Below are positions 25,155 through 32,020 of a stretch of 32,020 bases of DNA, piece by piece; the first letter of the stretch is position 1, and every line of letters starts with the position of its first letter. Below the pieces are notes generated by a model. That model did not search any database, had not been told where the DNA came from, and saw only the letters and a program-made list of their open reading frames with translations. Position numbers and translations under genes: made by a program. The DNA is from Erwinia mallotivora (lineage in GTDB: Bacteria > Pseudomonadota > Gammaproteobacteria > Enterobacterales > Enterobacteriaceae): NCBI RefSeq assembly GCF_000590885.1, contig NZ_JFHN01000071.1, positions 1-32,020 on the forward strand, written 5' to 3'.

Positions 25155-25580
25155 ATGAAAGGCTCGTGTTTGTGTGGCGCGGTGGAGTTTGACCTGTCCG
25201 TTAAACCGCAGAAGTTTTACCGCTGTCACTGTTCGCTGTGCAGGAAGCAGAGTGGCGTGGGGTATAACCTGGCTACGCTGGTAAAGCGTGATGATTTTTG
25301 CTGGATAAAAGGAGAGGGCAACATCACCTCATGGAGCCGACCATCGGGTTATCGCACTGATTTCTGCTCATTGTGCGGCTCGACCGTGCCAAACAGCTTA
25401 CGTAACCTGCCTTATCTGTGGCTGCCGGTTGGCCTGCTGAATGACGCTGTTGAGATGGAGTGTGTCGGCGATTTTTGCACGGACGATGCGATGCCCTGGG
25501 ATAAAACGCGCTCGGCTGAGGAGCATGGCGGTCCGGTAGCCTCGCTGGCATCGCTGTTAAAGCAGCTGGGTATATCTTAA
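25155..25580 (+). CDS. GFA-family (Mss4-like fold) zinc protein
   Basis: A 141-residue protein. ATG 25155 is chosen because GGAG lies 8 bases upstream; ATG 25149 would be too close and 25107 lacks a site. It opens with MKGSCLCGAVEF. The zinc-binding cysteines typical of the glutathione-dependent formaldehyde-activating enzyme (GFA) family are present: SCLCG (C5, C7), RCHCSLCRKQSG and FCSLCGSTVPN. The family has a Mss4-like fold. Most members have no proven enzyme activity, and formaldehyde-glutathione chemistry is shown only for the founding protein. It is a single gene with no obvious functional partner. The spacer to the next gene (25581-25761) shows nothing notable. Confidence 0.88.
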   Translation: MKGSCLCGAVEFDLSVKPQKFYRCHCSLCRKQSGVGYNLATLVKRDDFCWIKGEGNITSWSRPSGYRTDFCSLCGSTVPNSLRNLPYLWLPVGLLNDAVEMECVGDFCTDDAMPWDKTRSAEEHGGPVASLASLLKQLGIS

Positions 25581-25761
25581 ACCTTGCTGTGCGGTGGTTG
25601 AGCGGACATATCACCACGAGGGATAAGTAGCCGCAGCACTCACGTGCACATCCCTACGTATCTGTGTGCCAGGCTGACTGTGTTTATTATCAAATACGCA
25701 GCCCTGACGGCGCGCAGCATTCCCGCGCTGCTGGCTTAAGCGCAAGAATGAAGAGGACGTA

Positions 25762-26553
25762 ATGATCACTTTATGCAAAACCTGCGGCACATCCTTTGAA
25801 ACAACCGATACCCCTCCAGAGCACTGCAACATCTGTGAAGACGAACGGCAGTATGTTCCCGCGACCGGGCAGGAATGGGTCACTTATGACGCCCTGTGTG
25901 CTACGCACACCAATAAGTGGAAGCAGCATAACGACTCACTCTTCAGCATCAGTACCGTGCCTGATTTTGCGATTGGTCAGCGCGCTTTTATCCTGCGCAC
26001 CCCACAGGGCAACATACTGTGGGACTGCATTGCCACGCTCGACGACGCCACGAAAATGCTGATAACGTCCCTGGGCGGGCTGAAGGCTATCGCCATATCA
26101 CATCCTCATTACTACACCAGCATGCAGGACTGGGCTGAAGAATTTAACGCCCCGATTTATCTTCATGCCAGTGACAGGCAGTGGGTGATGCGGGACAGCC
26201 GCTGGATAACGTTCTGGCAGGGTGACACCCTCCAGCTGACTCGTGACGTGCGGGTGATACGAGTTGGTGGACACTTTGACGGCGGTTGTGTACTGCACTG
26301 GGCGCGAGATGACGGCGCGGTGCTTTCCGGCGATATCATCCAGGTCACTCCTGGCGCCCGTGGTGTCTCTTTTATGTGGAGCTACCCCAATTTGCTGCCG
26401 TTACCAGCGACAACCGTCAGTGATATTACCCGGCGGCTGAGTTCGGTGAAATTTAAGAAACTCTATGGTGCGTTTGAAGGCGATGATGTCACTGAAAATG
26501 CGGATGATATTGTGCGTCGTTCAGGCGAAAAGTACATTTCCTGTCTCAGATAA
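25762..26553 (+). CDS. Zinc-ribbon plus MBL-fold hydrolase-like protein with degenerate metal motif
   Basis: A 263-residue protein. Residues 5-25 form a four-cysteine zinc knuckle (C5, C8, C22, C25). The rest resembles the metallo-beta-lactamase fold: ILWDCIATLDDATKMLITSLGGLKAIAISHPHYYTSMQDW, APIYLHASDRQWV, VIRVGGHFDGGCVLHW and GAVLSGDIIQV. In the canonical THxHxDH motif the third and fourth ligands are replaced: it reads SHPHYYT, keeping H114 and H116 but having Y and T where D and H are expected. Later His (GGHF) and Asp (GDII) positions are kept. This pattern may be natural for this zinc-ribbon subgroup, with only one metal bound or none. The substrate is unknown. It follows the GFA gene in the same direction, 181 bases away, probably with its own promoter. 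Confidence 0.82.
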   Translation: MITLCKTCGTSFETTDTPPEHCNICEDERQYVPATGQEWVTYDALCATHTNKWKQHNDSLFSISTVPDFAIGQRAFILRTPQGNILWDCIATLDDATKMLITSLGGLKAIAISHPHYYTSMQDWAEEFNAPIYLHASDRQWVMRDSRWITFWQGDTLQLTRDVRVIRVGGHFDGGCVLHWARDDGAVLSGDIIQVTPGARGVSFMWSYPNLLPLPATTVSDITRRLSSVKFKKLYGAFEGDDVTENADDIVRRSGEKYISCLR

Positions 26554-26570
26554 ACGCTGAATATCTATGG

Positions 26571-26593
26571 CCTGCTACCGGTAATGTAGCAGG
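26571..26593 (+). terminator. Hairpin after the MBL-fold gene
   Basis: CCTGCTAC, 7 bases, GTAGCAGG form a perfect 8-bp stem 17 bases after the stop, followed only by TTAATCT. This is a weak intrinsic terminator. Confidence 0.5.
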
Positions 26594-27019
26594 TTAATCT
26601 CCGCTTCCGGCTTGTGGCTGCTGGGCCTCGTCCCTGCTATCCGATACGACCCTGAGCGTGAAGCTGAGGTTCTGGTCACCCCCACTGATATTCCTGGTGC
26701 GCAACATGACATCGTGGCAGCGGCTGCTGCGGGTGTTCTCTGATAAAAACCACGCTCCTTGCTCAGAACGTTGTCAGCTTCAACCAGGTAGTGAAGTGTT
26801 GGGGTAGGAAGCCTTTAGCAACCACATCACCTGCACTTTTAAAATCCATCTGGTCTGATTTCAAACATTTGAAGAGGTTAGAAACCCCCTGAATTAAAAC
26901 GCCCGTTATTTGTAAATTATTTTAATGATTTCCAGTTAATGCCGATAACTACGATGAGCGGGATCGATAAAATCTTAAGCAGAGAATTTAAATGATTTGA
27001 AATTATAGGGTTATGAAAA
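26594..27019. other. Intergenic region upstream of the chemoreceptor gene
   Basis: Holds the sigma-28 promoter described separately. The segment 26600-26860 has ordinary GC content but no supported reading frame on the frames I read, and no recognised RNA. It may be decayed coding sequence, which I cannot demonstrate. Confidence 0.35.
26923..26948 (+). promoter_or_regulatory. Sigma-28 (FliA) promoter of the chemoreceptor gene
   Basis: TAATGATT, 10 bases, GCCGATAA: the -10 is a perfect FliA match and the -35 matches 6 of 8, with spacing one base shorter than ideal. It lies 71 bases upstream of the gene, and chemoreceptor genes are usual FliA targets. Confidence 0.7.
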
Positions 27020-28954
27020 ATGAATCATCTGAAACTTAACAGTTATTTCATGAATTTTAAGGTGGGCTCCAAGCTCGGTGTGGGTTTTTTCGTGGTAATT
27101 GGTGCCCTTATCATTACGGCGCTGGTTGCTTCAGGCTGTCTTGACACCATTCAGGATAACTCGGCAAGACGAAGTCTTACCATCGAGATGAACAGCACAT
27201 TTGGCACGGCCCGCCTTAATCGCACCCTGTATCAGTACACCAATGAGCAGCAGTATGCTGATAAAAATGCCGAGGCGCTAAAACAGCTGAGAAGTCAGTA
27301 CGATAAGCTGGCGCAGTTTAAATGGGATTCAGAGGGAAATACGTTTCTTAAAGGCATTGAAGAAGCGATGAACGGCTATGGAACGCAAAGAAACATCCTG
27401 GTTGATTATATGCAGCGCATGATGGCAATGGCCGCCTCGTTACAGCAACTGCCGTATCTCAGTCTTGCAAAAAGCATGGATTCGGTTGTTGAAGGTGGAA
27501 CGCTGGCTGCTGATACCTCCTCTTTACTGGAGCGTTTGTCGTCACAGCTTAAAGAAGTCAATCTACTGCTGCTGGCTTTTACCAAAGTCCCGGAAGATAA
27601 CAGCAGAGCCGCGCTGAACACCGCCCTTGGCGATGCCAGAAAAACGGCGGTGATGCTTGAAGAGGCTAAAAACCCGGCGTTATCCGAAATCACCTCATCG
27701 GCCCTTAACATTATTGATAAGGTTTCGTCTTCAGTTTCTCCCTTTGAAACGCTCTGGTCTGCGCATCATACGGCGGCAAAAACGCTGGTAGCCCGGGGTG
27801 AGGATTTTGACGCCTCTCTGGCAAAAATGTTTGATTATCAAAAGAAAATATCTTCTGATTTTATCAAAATGGCGCAGATTAAAATTGGCGCTCTGTCGTT
27901 ACTGGCCGTCATCATCAGCGTTTTATTTGCCTGGCGCATCACCCTGAGTATCAAGCGGCCGTTGTCGCAAACGCTCAGCATGGCACGCAGGATCTCTGAG
28001 GGCGACCTGACGCCGACCACGGTAAGCGATCGCAAAGATGAGCTCGGGCTGTTGATGCAGGCTTTTGATGATATGCGGATTAAGCTTGAAGAAATAATCA
28101 GTAACGTCCGCAACGGCGTGTCGAACGTCAACAGCGCCGCCTCAGAAATCGCGATGGGAAATGAAGATTTATCATCGCGTACAGAACAGCAGGCTGCTGC
28201 GGTTGTGCAGACAGCGGCCAGTATTGAGCAACTGACCTCAACGGTAAAACTCAACAGCGAGAATGCGATTTGTGCCAGCAAGCTGGCCGGAGAAGCTTCG
28301 TCGCAGGCCACCCAGGGCGGTCAGGTTGTCAGCGGGGTGGTTAATACGATGGAAGAAATCAGGAAAAGCTCCTCACGCATTTCTGAAATAACCCAGGTAA
28401 TCAATGGCATCGCTTTTCAGACCAATATTCTGGCGCTGAATGCCGCCGTTGAAGCAGCCAGGGCGGGCGAAGATGGAAGAGGTTTTGCTGTCGTTGCGGG
28501 GGAAGTCAGAAATCTGGCACAGCGGAGTGCAACGGCTGCTAAGGAAATAGAAGGGCTTATTCAGGAGTCTGTCGGACAGGTTAATACCGGCGCTGCACAG
28601 GTTGAAAATGCAGGTAAAACCATGAAGTCCATCATTGATGCTGTGGCTCAGGTTAATGAGGTGATGAAAGAAATCGCCACCGCTTCCGATGAGCAAAACC
28701 GGGGGATCGGTCAGGTCAGTCAGGCAATGACTGAAATGGATACCACCACGCAGCAAAATGCCGCACTGGTTGAGCAGTCAGCCGCAGCGGCAGGATCTCT
28801 TCAGGAAGAAGCCGGACGTCTGGAGCAGGCGGTTGCGTTCTTTAAAACGAAATCTGTTCTGGTGTCATCTGTACCACCGGCTGCCATCAAAAAACTGCAA
28901 AAACCGGTTGCGGCTCTCTCGCACTCTTCAACGGAAAACTGGCAGTCATTCTGA
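27020..28954 (+). CDS. Methyl-accepting chemotaxis protein with large helical periplasmic sensor
   Basis: A 644-residue transmembrane chemoreceptor. TM1 covers ~20-42 (VGFFVVIGALIITALVASG). A helical periplasmic domain of about 245 residues follows, then TM2 at ~288-312 (IGALSLLAVIISVLFAWRITL) and HAMP (RRISEGDLTPT...DELGLLMQAFDDM). The cytoplasmic hairpin has its highly conserved tip, EITQVINGIAFQTNILALNAAVEAARAGEDGRGFAVVAGEVRNLAQRSATAAKEI. The periplasmic domain is larger than the ~160-residue four-helix bundle of Tar/Tsr, so a helical bimodular (HBM) sensor, a type that often binds organic acids, is likely. The C-terminus NWQSF resembles the NWETF pentapeptide that tethers CheR and CheB, so it should serve as a major, self-adapting receptor. 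It is monocistronic with a sigma-28-type promoter. The ligand is unknown. Confidence 0.93.
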   Translation: MNHLKLNSYFMNFKVGSKLGVGFFVVIGALIITALVASGCLDTIQDNSARRSLTIEMNSTFGTARLNRTLYQYTNEQQYADKNAEALKQLRSQYDKLAQFKWDSEGNTFLKGIEEAMNGYGTQRNILVDYMQRMMAMAASLQQLPYLSLAKSMDSVVEGGTLAADTSSLLERLSSQLKEVNLLLLAFTKVPEDNSRAALNTALGDARKTAVMLEEAKNPALSEITSSALNIIDKVSSSVSPFETLWSAHHTAAKTLVARGEDFDASLAKMFDYQKKISSDFIKMAQIKIGALSLLAVIISVLFAWRITLSIKRPLSQTLSMARRISEGDLTPTTVSDRKDELGLLMQAFDDMRIKLEEIISNVRNGVSNVNSAASEIAMGNEDLSSRTEQQAAAVVQTAASIEQLTSTVKLNSENAICASKLAGEASSQATQGGQVVSGVVNTMEEIRKSSSRISEITQVINGIAFQTNILALNAAVEAARAGEDGRGFAVVAGEVRNLAQRSATAAKEIEGLIQESVGQVNTGAAQVENAGKTMKSIIDAVAQVNEVMKEIATASDEQNRGIGQVSQAMTEMDTTTQQNAALVEQSAAAAGSLQEEAGRLEQAVAFFKTKSVLVSSVPPAAIKKLQKPVAALSHSSTENWQSF

Positions 28955-28994
28955 GGTGACAGGGGCTGAAATATGCTCCGTATGATATTATCAC

Positions 28995-29012
28995 AGGCCG
29001 CGCCAGCGGCCT
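28995..29012 (+). terminator. Short GC-rich hairpin after the chemoreceptor gene
   Basis: AGGCCGC, 4 bases, GCGGCCT form a perfect 7-bp stem about 40 bases after the stop, with a weak T-poor tail (TCAATC). Probable but not strong terminator. Confidence 0.5.
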
Positions 29013-29110
29013 TCAATCAGTGAAGCGGCAATATTCTGCATGGATTATTAGTCGATTTTATTTTTAAAAATACTAAATAACAATAGATTACAATGTTCAG
29101 GACAGGTGAA

Positions 29111-30118
29111 ATGAAAGGTCTCTGGAAAGACAATGCTGAATCGATAAGTACTTTCATTTGTGAAGATGCATCCGTTGAGGATATAGGGTCTTGTGAGAAT
29201 CAGACTGGCTTCAAATTGCCAGTTTCTTATATTTCTCTGATGGCGGGACATAATGGCGGTTTGCTGCGAAAGAATGTTTTTCCACAGCAGGATCGTGACG
29301 GTAACGTTATAAAATATTTTATCTGCGACTTTCTCAATGCTATTGGTAGCAAAGGTGAGTTTTCTCTTTTGTCTGACTGGAGTCAGTGGAAACGTCCGGG
29401 TTACAAAAAGGGTGTGCTTATTGGCCTCCATATGCCTGACAATGGTCACGGTTTGCAATTTTACCTTGATTACTCCCTGTGCGGTGCTCACGGCGAGCCG
29501 CGAGTGATAGTTCACACACTCTCCAGGAAAAATGGCAAGCCAAAAAATGTTGAGATTGAACTTGCCGAAAATTTTGAAGCGTTTGTTCGGGGTTTAATAC
29601 AAAAACCGAAGGTTACCCCTTTTGATTTCGTCAGTTTTAATGCCGAGCTGAAGAAAAGAGTTAATGATGTGTTTATGCACGCATTGAAGGAAATCAAAAC
29701 CAGATATATTAATAGTTTTGCCCTCTACACGGCAGAGGACGCGTCTTTTATCGATGTCGCATTTAATACGCAAGAATATTTAAATAATGTCTCCAGTAGC
29801 AATAAAAGAGCCTTAGAACATTACTCAACCGACGACTGGGAGTATCAGGGCGAGGAGTGCATAAAATGTCACTGCCTGTCAGAGTTATCCACTCAGTTAC
29901 GAAAATACGCTATGTTGCAGGTTACCCAGTCTTCACTGAATAAGTTTCGTAATCAATTAATTGATAACTGTGTTGCCGTCCTCATGGAGCTTAAGCAGGA
30001 AGGTTTTTTTAAAAAACAAAACTCAGAAAACATTTTTATGCTTGTTGATATTACCGGTGGTGAGTTACCTGCATCAAAAATGAAAAAGATCATCAGCCTG
30101 TTAAATTTATTTCGCTAA
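29111..30118 (+). CDS. SUKH (SMI1/KNR4)-DUF4303 fusion protein, possible orphan immunity protein
   Basis: A 335-residue protein. ATG 29111 is favoured because AGGACAGG precedes it; ATG 29093 gives six more residues but no clear site. Residues ~10-165 look like an SMI1/KNR4 (SUKH) domain, with VEDIGSCENQTGFKLPVSYISLMAGHNGG near the start and the family's acidic, aromatic pattern. Residues ~170-335 look like DUF4303 (FALYTAEDASFIDVAFNTQEYL, HYSTDDWEYQGEE). Both domains are common among immunity proteins of contact-dependent and polymorphic toxin systems. No toxin gene is adjacent, so it would be an orphan. It is AT-rich relative to the backbone, consistent with transfer. It is cytoplasmic, with no signal or membrane segment. 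Domain assignment is by pattern, and the immunity role is inferred. Confidence 0.8.
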   Translation: MKGLWKDNAESISTFICEDASVEDIGSCENQTGFKLPVSYISLMAGHNGGLLRKNVFPQQDRDGNVIKYFICDFLNAIGSKGEFSLLSDWSQWKRPGYKKGVLIGLHMPDNGHGLQFYLDYSLCGAHGEPRVIVHTLSRKNGKPKNVEIELAENFEAFVRGLIQKPKVTPFDFVSFNAELKKRVNDVFMHALKEIKTRYINSFALYTAEDASFIDVAFNTQEYLNNVSSSNKRALEHYSTDDWEYQGEECIKCHCLSELSTQLRKYAMLQVTQSSLNKFRNQLIDNCVAVLMELKQEGFFKKQNSENIFMLVDITGGELPASKMKKIISLLNLFR

Positions 30119-30478
30119 ATGATGAATTTCTTTCTTCAGTTGGCAGTACGGGATAGGTTTCAGTAATAGCTGATCGACATTTTTTCCTCATCGGCGGCGT
30201 GCTAATCGCCCATCACACGCGACATGGTGATGGTGCCTTAAATGAGTATCAGTAACTGCTGGTAAGCTCAACCGGGTAAGTTAGAGTCACATTAGTCAGG
30301 GTATAAACCTGTGGGCGGTTTATGGTCCGAAGCGGACAAGCTGGCTGAGCTGAAGGTCTGCTTTGAGCGAATAGCAGACATTGTGCGAATGACTCTCATT
30401 CTGCATGCTTTAGGTATCGATTACCAAGCCAGAATGTATACTGTAGACACTATGTCCTGCTGAATTCGTCAGGTTTTT
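30119..30478. other. Intergenic region between the SUKH protein and AraC genes
   Basis: No supported gene. A TATACT -10-like hexamer sits at 30437-30442, 37 bases before the AraC start, but no good -35 is found at the usual spacing. A partial inverted repeat, AAACC...GGTTT, lies near 30305-30322. Nothing else is recognised. Confidence 0.4.
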
Positions 30479-31333
30479 ATGTCTGGAAGAACTGAAATAC
30501 CCGTGCCCGGTGACTGGATTGATTTTCGTCGTGATACAGATACTGGAATTGAAAGTGTAAACGCACACTTTAAAGGCCATGCGTACGACAGCCATGACCA
30601 TGAGGAGCTTCTTCTTGGGGTTACTCTTCAGGGTAGCCAAAGGTTCAGCTGTCATCGAGAATTACATACGAGCACACCGGGTAAAGCTATCCTCATTGAG
30701 CCTGGGGCAGTTCACGATGGTTATGCAGCGCAAGAAAATGGATTCACGTATTCCATGCTGTATATTCCCCAAAAATGGATATCAGAAAATCTGCAAAAAC
30801 ACAGCACTAAAGATGTTTCAGTAGTGGAGGCAGCTTTTCAAAATACTCTAACAGATGACCGTGGCCTGATTATGGCGATTATGCAGGCATTTAATGCTCT
30901 TCACCGCAATGAAGGAAGGCTTGCACGGGATGAAAGTCTGGAATTGTTACTTTCACACCTGATGCCCCATGTCGATATTAAGCCAGCAGTAGAATTTAAC
31001 GATTCATTAATTCGAATGAACAGAGTTAGGGATTATCTAATTGCTCATCTCGACAGTAATCCAGGACTCGATGAACTGGCCAATATAAGCGGAGTTGATC
31101 GGTTCAGACTAAGCAGACAATTTAAGTCTGCCTTCGGTCAGTCCCCGCACGCTTATCTTGTCAGATTACGCCTTCGCACGGCCAGGCAACTTTTAGCCAG
31201 CGGAATTTCTCCATCAATGGTTGCGTTGCAAACAGGTTTTGCCGATCAAAGCCATCTGGGGCGCTGGTTCAGGCGTGCTTATCGAATGTCCCCAGCTTCC
31301 TATCAAAAGCACTGCTCAAACGTTCTATCTTGA
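30479..31333 (+). CDS. AraC-family regulator with AraC-type (cupin) ligand domain
   Basis: A 284-residue protein whose ATG follows CAGG. The N-terminal half is a cupin sensor (FKGHAYDSHDHEELLLGVTLQGSQRFSCHRELHTSTPGKAILIEPGAVHDG). The C-terminal ~100 residues hold the two helix-turn-helix motifs: LDELANISGVDRFRLSRQFKSAFGQSPHAYLVRLRLRTARQLL and VALQTGFADQSHLGRWFRRAYRMSPASYQ. A DUF2000 gene follows 55 bases after the stop on the same strand. This pairing, as far as I know, recurs in other genomes, so the regulator may control that gene or share its transcript. The inducer is unknown. Some of these regulators control amino-acid exporters, but none is visible here. Confidence 0.88.
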   Translation: MSGRTEIPVPGDWIDFRRDTDTGIESVNAHFKGHAYDSHDHEELLLGVTLQGSQRFSCHRELHTSTPGKAILIEPGAVHDGYAAQENGFTYSMLYIPQKWISENLQKHSTKDVSVVEAAFQNTLTDDRGLIMAIMQAFNALHRNEGRLARDESLELLLSHLMPHVDIKPAVEFNDSLIRMNRVRDYLIAHLDSNPGLDELANISGVDRFRLSRQFKSAFGQSPHAYLVRLRLRTARQLLASGISPSMVALQTGFADQSHLGRWFRRAYRMSPASYQKHCSNVLS

Positions 31334-31388
31334 TAACAAGTCAGTATGCGACCATGCCTTGTTCGTATCGCAGACAGGACTATTATTT

Positions 31389-31799
31389 ATGACGTTTGAT
31401 ACCAAAATTGCATTTATCGTCAGAGATGACTTACCAGCATGGCAGCGACTAAATGTAGTGGCATTTCTGGCAACGGGAATCGCCTCAGCTGCTCCTGAAA
31501 TTATGGGGGCTCCCTATATTGATTCACTAGGTCGTACTTACGGCAACATGTCCGGCCAGCCAATGCTGATTTTTCAAGGGGAACTTGAAAAATTACAGGC
31601 AGTTCACAGGAAAGCTCTGGAACGGGAAGTTACGATCATCCCTTATATTCATGCAATGTTCTCCACCGGGTACGATGAGGCTAACCGGGAAGTATTTATG
31701 GCGGCAGATGCGAACAACCTCGATTTAGTGGGACTTGGAATCAGAGGGCCAAAAAAGGTCGTCGATAAGATAATTAAAGGGTTATCCCTTCATAGTTAA
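31389..31799 (+). CDS. DUF2000 family protein
   Basis: A 136-residue protein starting at ATG 31389, with AGGA about 9 bases upstream; the longer frame to 31221 overlaps the AraC gene and is not credible. It starts MTFDTKIAFIVRDDLPAWQRLNVVAFLATGIASAAPEIMGAPYID, typical of DUF2000, a family structurally related to peptidyl-tRNA hydrolase II but without known activity. It later has LIFQGELEKLQAVHRKALEREVTIIPYIHAMFSTGYDEANRE and GLGIRGPKKVVDKIIKGLSLHS. It is soluble with no signal peptide. It probably shares a transcript with the AraC gene upstream. Function unknown. Confidence 0.85.
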   Translation: MTFDTKIAFIVRDDLPAWQRLNVVAFLATGIASAAPEIMGAPYIDSLGRTYGNMSGQPMLIFQGELEKLQAVHRKALEREVTIIPYIHAMFSTGYDEANREVFMAADANNLDLVGLGIRGPKKVVDKIIKGLSLHS

Positions 31800-31913
31800 T
31801 TTAAGGAACTGAAGATGTATTACTACATCTTTACGTTTCATCTATGCAGGGGATTGTAATTCCCTGCGATATTCTTTAACTCACTTTTCTAAATTTGAAT
31901 GAAATACTCGACA

Positions 31914-32018
31914 TTACGACTTTTTTCTAAATAGCTGCGCGGAATAGTAGATCACTTTAAGGGAACTCAGCCCGGATTGTGCGATCTGATCAATCGCCAA
32001 ATCAAAACAAATCACCAA
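31914..32018 (-). CDS. Possible 3' end of a gene entering from the right edge
   Basis: On the minus strand 34 codons without a stop run from the window edge to TAA at 31914-31916 (...IDQIAQSGLSSLKVIYYSAQLFRKKS). The composition is protein-like, and a gene converging on DUF2000 would make sense. The stretch is too short to name, and the plus strand is also open here, so this is tentative. Confidence 0.25.
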   Translation of the reverse strand: MVICFDLAIDQIAQSGLSSLKVIYYSAQLFRKKS

Positions 32019-32020
32019 CC

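Noticed and set aside
31914..32020. Right-edge sequence as the end of an insertion sequence
   Set aside because: No transposase motif or terminal inverted repeat could be recognised in the short stretch available.

Overview
The window looks like a chromosomal accessory stretch of a Gram-negative enterobacterium, most likely a plant- or environment-associated member of the Erwiniaceae (Pantoea/Erwinia-like). This is inferred from the enterobacterial-type Fur, MetR and sigma-28 (FliA) sites, the FliD and chemoreceptor sequences, and the mixture of a GC-rich backbone with AT-rich inserted genes. No rRNA, tRNA, CRISPR array or intact insertion sequence was seen.

Region 1 (1-5.6 kb, GC-rich, + strand) is the 3' part of a tightly overlapping siderophore operon: NIS synthetase (5' end outside the window), MFS exporter, second NIS synthetase and PLP decarboxylase. 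The order matches pvsB-pvsC-pvsD-pvsE of vibrioferrin-type clusters. Region 2 (5.7-9.5 kb, - strand) is one very AT-rich 1267-residue gene, a putative toxin or effector with a C-terminal HEITH zinc-protease motif, probably acquired horizontally. A Fur-box-like sequence lies between it and an AraC regulator (9.9-10.7 kb). That regulator is convergent with, and overlaps, a stand-alone 2-isopropylmalate synthase (10.7-12.4 kb).

Region 3 (12.7-14.4 kb) is an orphan flagellar cap gene (fliD) with its own sigma-28 promoter and an unusual ~82-residue Ser/Thr-rich insertion near the N-terminus.

Region 4 (14.9-22.2 kb) looks like a cyclitol or polyol catabolic module. It has a sugar-porter MFS gene divergent from two TIM-barrel genes (IolI-like and IolE-like), a membrane-bound PQQ dehydrogenase on the opposite strand, and a divergent LacI-type regulator. 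The regulatory DNA is dense: a four-GATC cluster, a perfect 41-bp palindrome, a second inverted repeat, and a 27-codon leader ORF coupled to the regulator by a TGATG overlap. No NAD-dependent inositol dehydrogenase is present, so periplasmic PQQ oxidation may supply the inosose-like substrate.

Region 5 (22.6-24.95 kb) is mesX-mesD, a folate-independent methionine synthase pair. A MetR-type site sits inside a perfect inverted repeat upstream, and a terminator follows. Region 6 (25.1-32 kb) holds a GFA-family protein, a zinc-ribbon/MBL-fold protein, a chemoreceptor with a probable sigma-28 promoter, a SUKH-DUF4303 fusion resembling immunity proteins, and an AraC regulator followed by a DUF2000 protein.
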